NCBI GenBank assembly: GCA_963565915.1 | Contig: OY751485.1 | Coordinates: 682,001 to 746,000, forward strand | Direction of reading: 5' to 3' | Length of the DNA stretch: 64,000 nt | DNA from: Entoloma clypeatum | Taxonomy: Eukaryota; Basidiomycota; Agaricomycetes; Agaricales; Entolomataceae | Shown here: positions 61,947-64,000 of the stretch, one piece after another | How positions within the stretch are numbered: position 1 is the first letter of the stretch | Layout of the letters: each line of letters begins with the position of its first letter | The notes under the pieces: model-generated | What the model saw: only the letters and a program-made list of their open reading frames with translations | The model's database searches: none | Told to the model about the DNA's origin: nothing | Position numbers and translations under genes: made by a program

Positions 61947-64000
61947 GATCCTGTTCAATGGGAACTGGGTTATGAGGTGTTTCGTTGTGACTATCGTCGT
62001 CATTGCTGCCGGGAATGAGATCCTCAAACTCATCAGCCGGCTCTGGGTCTTCCATTTCTGGGTGGTTTTCTGGCAACGGGTCGATATGGCATCTAGGGTA
62101 CTTGCTTTCATCAAAGATAGCTTTCCCGCCCATGAAAATCGTGTTGGTCTCAGGATCCATGAAGCGGTATCCTTTGACCCCTGGTTTCGATCCGAGATAA
62201 ATCATCAATCGGGATCTTGATTCCAGGGAGTTCCTACGTTTCTCCTTTGGGATATATACATATGCTTGACATCCAAATACTCTGATGCTGGACATGTCGG
62301 GGATCTCATTGGTCACCCTGAAGTAAGGGGTTTTCCATTCAAGACGCTGCATGGGGGTTCTGTTGTAGAGAAATGCTGCATGTTCCAAACAGAATTCCCA
62401 CCACATGGGCGGTAAGCATGCATCGAAGCGCAATGCCTGAGATTTTTCCCATAGTGTTCGATTGATCCTTTCTGCTCTACCATTCTGCTGGTGCGGATAT
62501 GGGAGCGTGACGTCGATCAGAATTCCATGATCGGCAAGTACATCTTTGTATTCGTCAAATTCTCCACCTCCATCAACTTGCCACTTCTTAGGAGTAGCGG
62601 CAAATTGGTTCTGGATCATCGCAAGAAACTGTCTCAGTGCCGTAATGGCACCAGACTTTTTCCTAAGCAAGACGACCCAGACATGAGATGAAAAATCGTC
62701 CAAAAACGTGAGGAAGTATTTGTACTTGTGGTACGATGCTGTGGATATCTGTTTCAGGTCTGAATGAATCAGATCGAAGGGTTTGACAGCCCTCGTCATT
62801 GAATTGGGGTATGACTGATTCAGCATTTTCCCTTTGAGACACCCTGTGCAGCTTTCCTGTGATTTCTCACGTACTAATGTTTTGGGTACTCCTTTGGTAC
62901 TGGTGGGAATCTTATTGAGCGCCTGGTCATTTGGGTGGCCAAGGCGTTTGTGCCAGGTTTTGACAGTGATTTCGCTAGAGATCGCATGGATCTGGTCATG
63001 GTGTATTTCAGTGTTTAACCAATAAATGGTTTGTCCGAGAATGTGAGGTGAGAACTGTATTTTGTTCTGTCCTTTGGAGATGTTGATTTCTCCACGCATT
63101 CCATCTACTTTGTAACCGTGATTAAGAAAGACACCTAGGGACAATAGGTGTGTGTCCATGTCCGGAATGTAGAATACAGGTCGGAGAAGATGGGTTTTTA
63201 CTTCCCCGTTTAGGGTATGCCGTACTGGAACGGCCCCAACTCTGAGAATTTCCAGTTTCTTTCCCTTTTCAGCTGTTTGGACAAATCGCTTAGCCTTGAG
63301 AGGCCTGTAGTATGCGAAGTCTTTAAACTCATGGGTAAAGTGTAATGATGCGCCGGAATCTAAGATCCACTGAGCGCGTTCTCTCTCTTTGCAGTGTGTG
63401 CAGGACGTGAAATGTTTGATATATTTTTTGTACAGATCATCGCTAAAGAGATCTATACTATCTGCATTGGTACTGGCTAATATATATTCAAACGTCTGTG
63501 CGTGATTATTAGCATTTCCCATTTGGTCAAGTTTGAGAGAGGAATGTGACAAACCGTCAAGTTCAATCAGCCCTTCTTCAAATTGTTCCGGCCCCATCCG
63601 CTCGCTTTGATGGTCTATGTCCATCATCCTAAGGGTTTGGTCCAGCGGCGGAGTAACTCGACGCTGCTTGGACGGTCTTTCGTCTTCTTCTGGGATAATC
63701 ATATCCAGAATGCGAAGGTTTGACCCTGAGGGGCGAGCACCAATGCTGCGCGCGAGTTTGCGAACATGGTCGTTCTTTTTCCACACGGATGGTTTTCCAG
63801 AAGGAAGCCCGGTGTACTGTGACGGAGGGGGGTTCATGCGTTGCAGGAGCGACTGCATTTTTCCAGAATCGGGCTGTGCGGTACTTGTCATTTTCCCTCG
63901 GCCAGTGATGGTGGTGAAGGACAGTGCCGGAAGAGGAGGGAAGTGGATGGCGGGAGCAACAAACTCAACCGTTTCTTCCACATGGTCGGACATGTTGTCC
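61947..64000 (-). pseudogene. Copy of copia E gag-integrase, cut by the window end
   Basis: Same residues as the E frame from the linker back through integrase, protease and the gag C-terminus; the gag start lies beyond 64000. Confidence 0.9.

Larger units (their letters stand above)
61388..64000 (-). repeat. Second copy of 52862-55474 (offset 8,526 bp)
   Basis: From 61388 to the window end the sequence is collinear with 52862-55474 without indels. The only mismatch I noticed is at 61897 (A, versus G at 53371, a CpG). It begins inside the copia D leader, includes the middle LTR with the same junction to copia E, and runs into copia E gag. If this is a tandem duplication, the unit is 52862-61387. 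Confidence 0.85.

Overview
The window looks like a repeat-rich stretch of a mushroom-forming basidiomycete (Agaricomycetes) nuclear genome. Host genes have 45-60 bp spliceosomal introns. The recognisable single-copy genes (TSR2, GRC3, a BBC1-like SH3-adaptor C-terminus) are fungal. About three quarters of the sequence is transposable elements: Ty1/copia, Ty3/gypsy with chromodomains, LINE pieces and hAT-type elements, nested in one another. All calls come from reading the sequence; no database search or alignment program was run.

Layout. 1-7139 is the gene-bearing end: unresolved short ORFs, a four-exon beta-trefoil protein (1923-2543, minus), and a head-to-head pair of ribosome-biogenesis genes, TSR2 (3969-4538, minus) and GRC3 (4734-7139, plus), sharing a 195 bp promoter. 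7170-22150 is old repeat territory: a LINE 3' end; a hAT-type element carrying a spliced BED-like/PHD-finger gene (7505-9422); a tRNA-Asp-like gene; a decayed minus-strand copia (11450-17100) split by a terminal-inverted-repeat element (12231-13658); a gypsy 3' end with an antisense zinc-cluster gene; a solo LTR; and a second, 2.4 kb hAT-type element (19688-22074).

22276-28862 is gypsy element 1, self-primed and again carrying an antisense coiled-coil/zinc-cluster gene beside its 3' LTR. 30425-42796 is a nest: copia B is interrupted in RNase H by gypsy G (30871-37523, target duplication ACAAT) and in its 3' LTR by copia C (37961-42771, target duplication GTTCT). 43408-47115 is a small gene island holding a ricin-B-type beta-trefoil lectin and a damaged BBC1-like gene without its SH3 end. 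47661-57024 is a three-LTR copia composite (D plus E) inside an old gag gene (target duplication GTTAG). It is followed by a 614 bp hAT MITE, a gypsy remnant F split by an ORF1-only LINE, and from 61388 to the window end a collinear duplicate of 52862-55474 (offset 8,526 bp).

Themes. Nearly all premature stops in otherwise readable retroelement frames are TGA where Arg is expected, and three reverse transcriptases carry Asn for the first Asp of the catalytic DD pair. Both patterns fit C-to-T decay at CpG, that is RIP-like mutation or methylcytosine deamination. Copies with such damage, even one lacking integrase, still have near-identical LTRs, so they were probably mobilised in trans. The best candidates for undescribed biology are the antisense zinc-cluster gene linked to gypsy 3' ends, the PHD-finger cargo gene of the hAT-type element, and the ORF1-only LINE.
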